Shown piece by piece: positions 62,499 to 64,000 of a stretch of 64,000 nucleotides of DNA. The stretch covers positions 17,864 through 81,863 of the forward strand of contig DAIPJH010000009.1 of the NCBI GenBank assembly GCA_036770365.1, given 5' to 3'. Within the stretch, counting starts at the first letter, position 1. Each line of letters starts with the position of its first letter. The DNA comes from DAIPJH01 sp036770365 (GTDB lineage Bacteria > Pseudomonadota > Alphaproteobacteria > Rickettsiales > UBA998). Both the position numbers and the translations under genes were made by a program. Below the pieces are notes generated by a model, which worked only from the letters and a program-made list of their open reading frames with translations, made no database searches and was not told the DNA's origin.

Positions 62499-62873
62499 AT
62501 GTCTCTTCAACACGTTCTGACCGCTCTAGGCAACGCTGGCTTGACTGTGCAATCATCTGTTCAAGTCAAATTGGCAGGGAGAACTCTCTACAGCGCGAAA
62601 GAAGTGGAACTCGATGTCTCGGGAATCATCAATCTGGTCAAAACCGTGATTGATGCCGCCGAGACCGAAGAAGAAGAACCTGTCCCCGAAGGAACCGTCA
62701 GGGTCTCCCTCGAGGGGGAACAAAAAGATGTTGAACAATTCAATATGGTTGTGGATATGGCAATAAAACTCAGCAATATCATCAACCACGTGCTTGCTGA
62801 ACACGAGGAGAGCGGCACCCCCGCTGCTCCTTCTGCCGAAGGCGGCACTGAAGCTCAACCTGCACAAGCCTAA
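62499..62873 (+). CDS. Small unknown protein, 124 residues
   Basis: The ATG at 62499 has AGGA 9 nt upstream; the open frame reaches back to 62349 but would run through the interlocked hairpins. The protein has no signal peptide or membrane segment. A beta-rich first half (LTVQSSVQVKLAGRTLYSAKEVELDV in parts), an acidic stretch (AETEEEEPVPEG), an amphipathic helix (VVDMAIKLSNIINHVLAEHEE) and an Ala/Pro/Gln-rich tail. I do not recognise a family. A strong terminator follows, so it is probably its own transcription unit. Confidence 0.7.
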   Translation: MSLQHVLTALGNAGLTVQSSVQVKLAGRTLYSAKEVELDVSGIINLVKTVIDAAETEEEEPVPEGTVRVSLEGEQKDVEQFNMVVDMAIKLSNIINHVLAEHEESGTPAAPSAEGGTEAQPAQA

Positions 62874-62893
62874 TCCCTTGTGACCTAAGTGTT

Positions 62894-62936
62894 AGGGAAA
62901 AATTGACCTTCGGGTTAGTTTTTCCCTTTCTTTTTT
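62894..62936 (+). terminator. Intrinsic terminator after the small unknown gene
   Basis: AGGGAAAAATTGACC and GGTTAGTTTTTCCCT form a 15-bp stem with two wobble or mismatched positions, closed by a TTCG tetraloop, and are followed by a T-rich tract. 20 bp after the stop at 62873. Confidence 0.9.
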
Positions 62937-63091
62937 ATAAAAGTAGTATAGCCATCATACTCCGAATATTTAACAATCAAAAATCATCATTCCTATATCC
63001 TACTCCTCATAACCTCCTTAACCCATCTCTTCCTGAAGATGGAAAGGAAATTCAGTGTTCGTGAATCCCTCCCCATCTCTGCATCAAACAA

Positions 63092-63123
63092 AAAGCCCCA
63101 CGCGCAATACGCGTGGGGCTTTA
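63092..63123 (-). terminator. Intrinsic terminator downstream of the 16S rRNA gene
   Basis: AAAGCCCCACGCG-CAATA-CGCGTGGGGCTTT: a perfect stem. On the minus strand it is followed by five T residues (GGGGCTTTTTG), so it terminates leftward transcription coming from the 16S gene, whose 3' end is about 99 bp away. On the plus strand only three T residues follow. The flanking 62937-63091 and 63124-63221 hold no recognisable gene. Confidence 0.88.
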
Positions 63124-63221
63124 GGTGAAGAGAAGAGATTAGGTACGAGTGTTTGCGACTTTTATATGTAAGTAGAAAATGAGCATTTTAAAACCCGAAG
63201 GTCGCTGCATTTTCATCCTTA

Positions 63222-64000
<779 letters not shown>

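Overview
The window is a gene-dense chromosomal segment of moderate GC content. It very probably comes from a free-living, motile alphaproteobacterium. The support is the gene linkages secA / parvulin PPIase / argJ / mutT and trmD-rplS-leuC-leuD, both familiar from Alphaproteobacteria; a small DUF1674 (SdhAF4-type) gene; a Heparinase II/III protein next to rpe; and a partial 16S rRNA gene at the right edge. I cannot place it below class level from the sequence alone. I saw no insertion sequence, prophage or CRISPR array.

Layout. (1) 1-4373: a chemotaxis operon, cheA(partial)-cheW-cheY-cheB-cheR. (2) 4370-8242: a leftward run with a GT4 glycosyltransferase, an O-antigen-ligase-type protein, an SMR efflux protein and yaaA, plus a tiny DUF1674 gene. 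(3) 8294-16103: rsmB, then a signalling block with a sigma-54 activator, two related receiver-domain proteins of unknown N-terminal function and a large hybrid histidine kinase. A near-consensus sigma-54 promoter lies between the divergent activator and receiver genes. (4) 16117-41469: a complete-looking alginate polymerisation, modification and secretion locus. On the minus strand it runs alg8-alg44-algG-algL-SLR protein-algJ-algI, then rpe-gmhA-heparinase, then algX-algF-SLR protein. On the plus strand, divergent from alg8, are an SLR lipoprotein (AlgK-like) and a beta-barrel porin (AlgE position). algD and algA, the precursor genes, are not in the window. (5) 41488-52465: a small exported protein, leuB, an unknown 507-residue protein, and a giant RTX protein that carries both an integrin-alpha-like FG-GAP propeller and an integrin-beta-like VWA domain. 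A divergent OmpR-type two-component system sits beside it, with an 11-bp-period direct repeat in the shared promoter region. (6) 52562-64000: housekeeping genes (tRNA-Ala, trmD, rplS, leuC, DUF2442, leuD, mutT, argJ, PPIase, secA), a hairpin-rich 400-bp gap, a small unknown gene, and the 3' part of a 16S rRNA gene on the minus strand. The 16S gene is followed by a terminator rather than by a spacer and 23S.

How it fits together (inference). Alg8 with the PilZ protein Alg44 polymerises mannuronate under c-di-GMP control. AlgI, AlgJ, AlgX and AlgF acetylate it, AlgG epimerises it and AlgL degrades misdirected polymer. The SLR lipoprotein and porin export it. The locus is unusually rich in Sel1/TPR helical repeats: three separate SLR proteins plus a roughly 740-residue helical extension fused to AlgG. 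The chemotaxis, sigma-54 and hybrid-kinase genes beside it are plausible regulators of a motile/sessile switch. The RTX protein looks like a secreted adhesin with its own two-component regulator.

Start codons were re-chosen from Shine-Dalgarno spacing where the longest open frame looked wrong. Identifications rest on motif recognition by eye; no database search was run.
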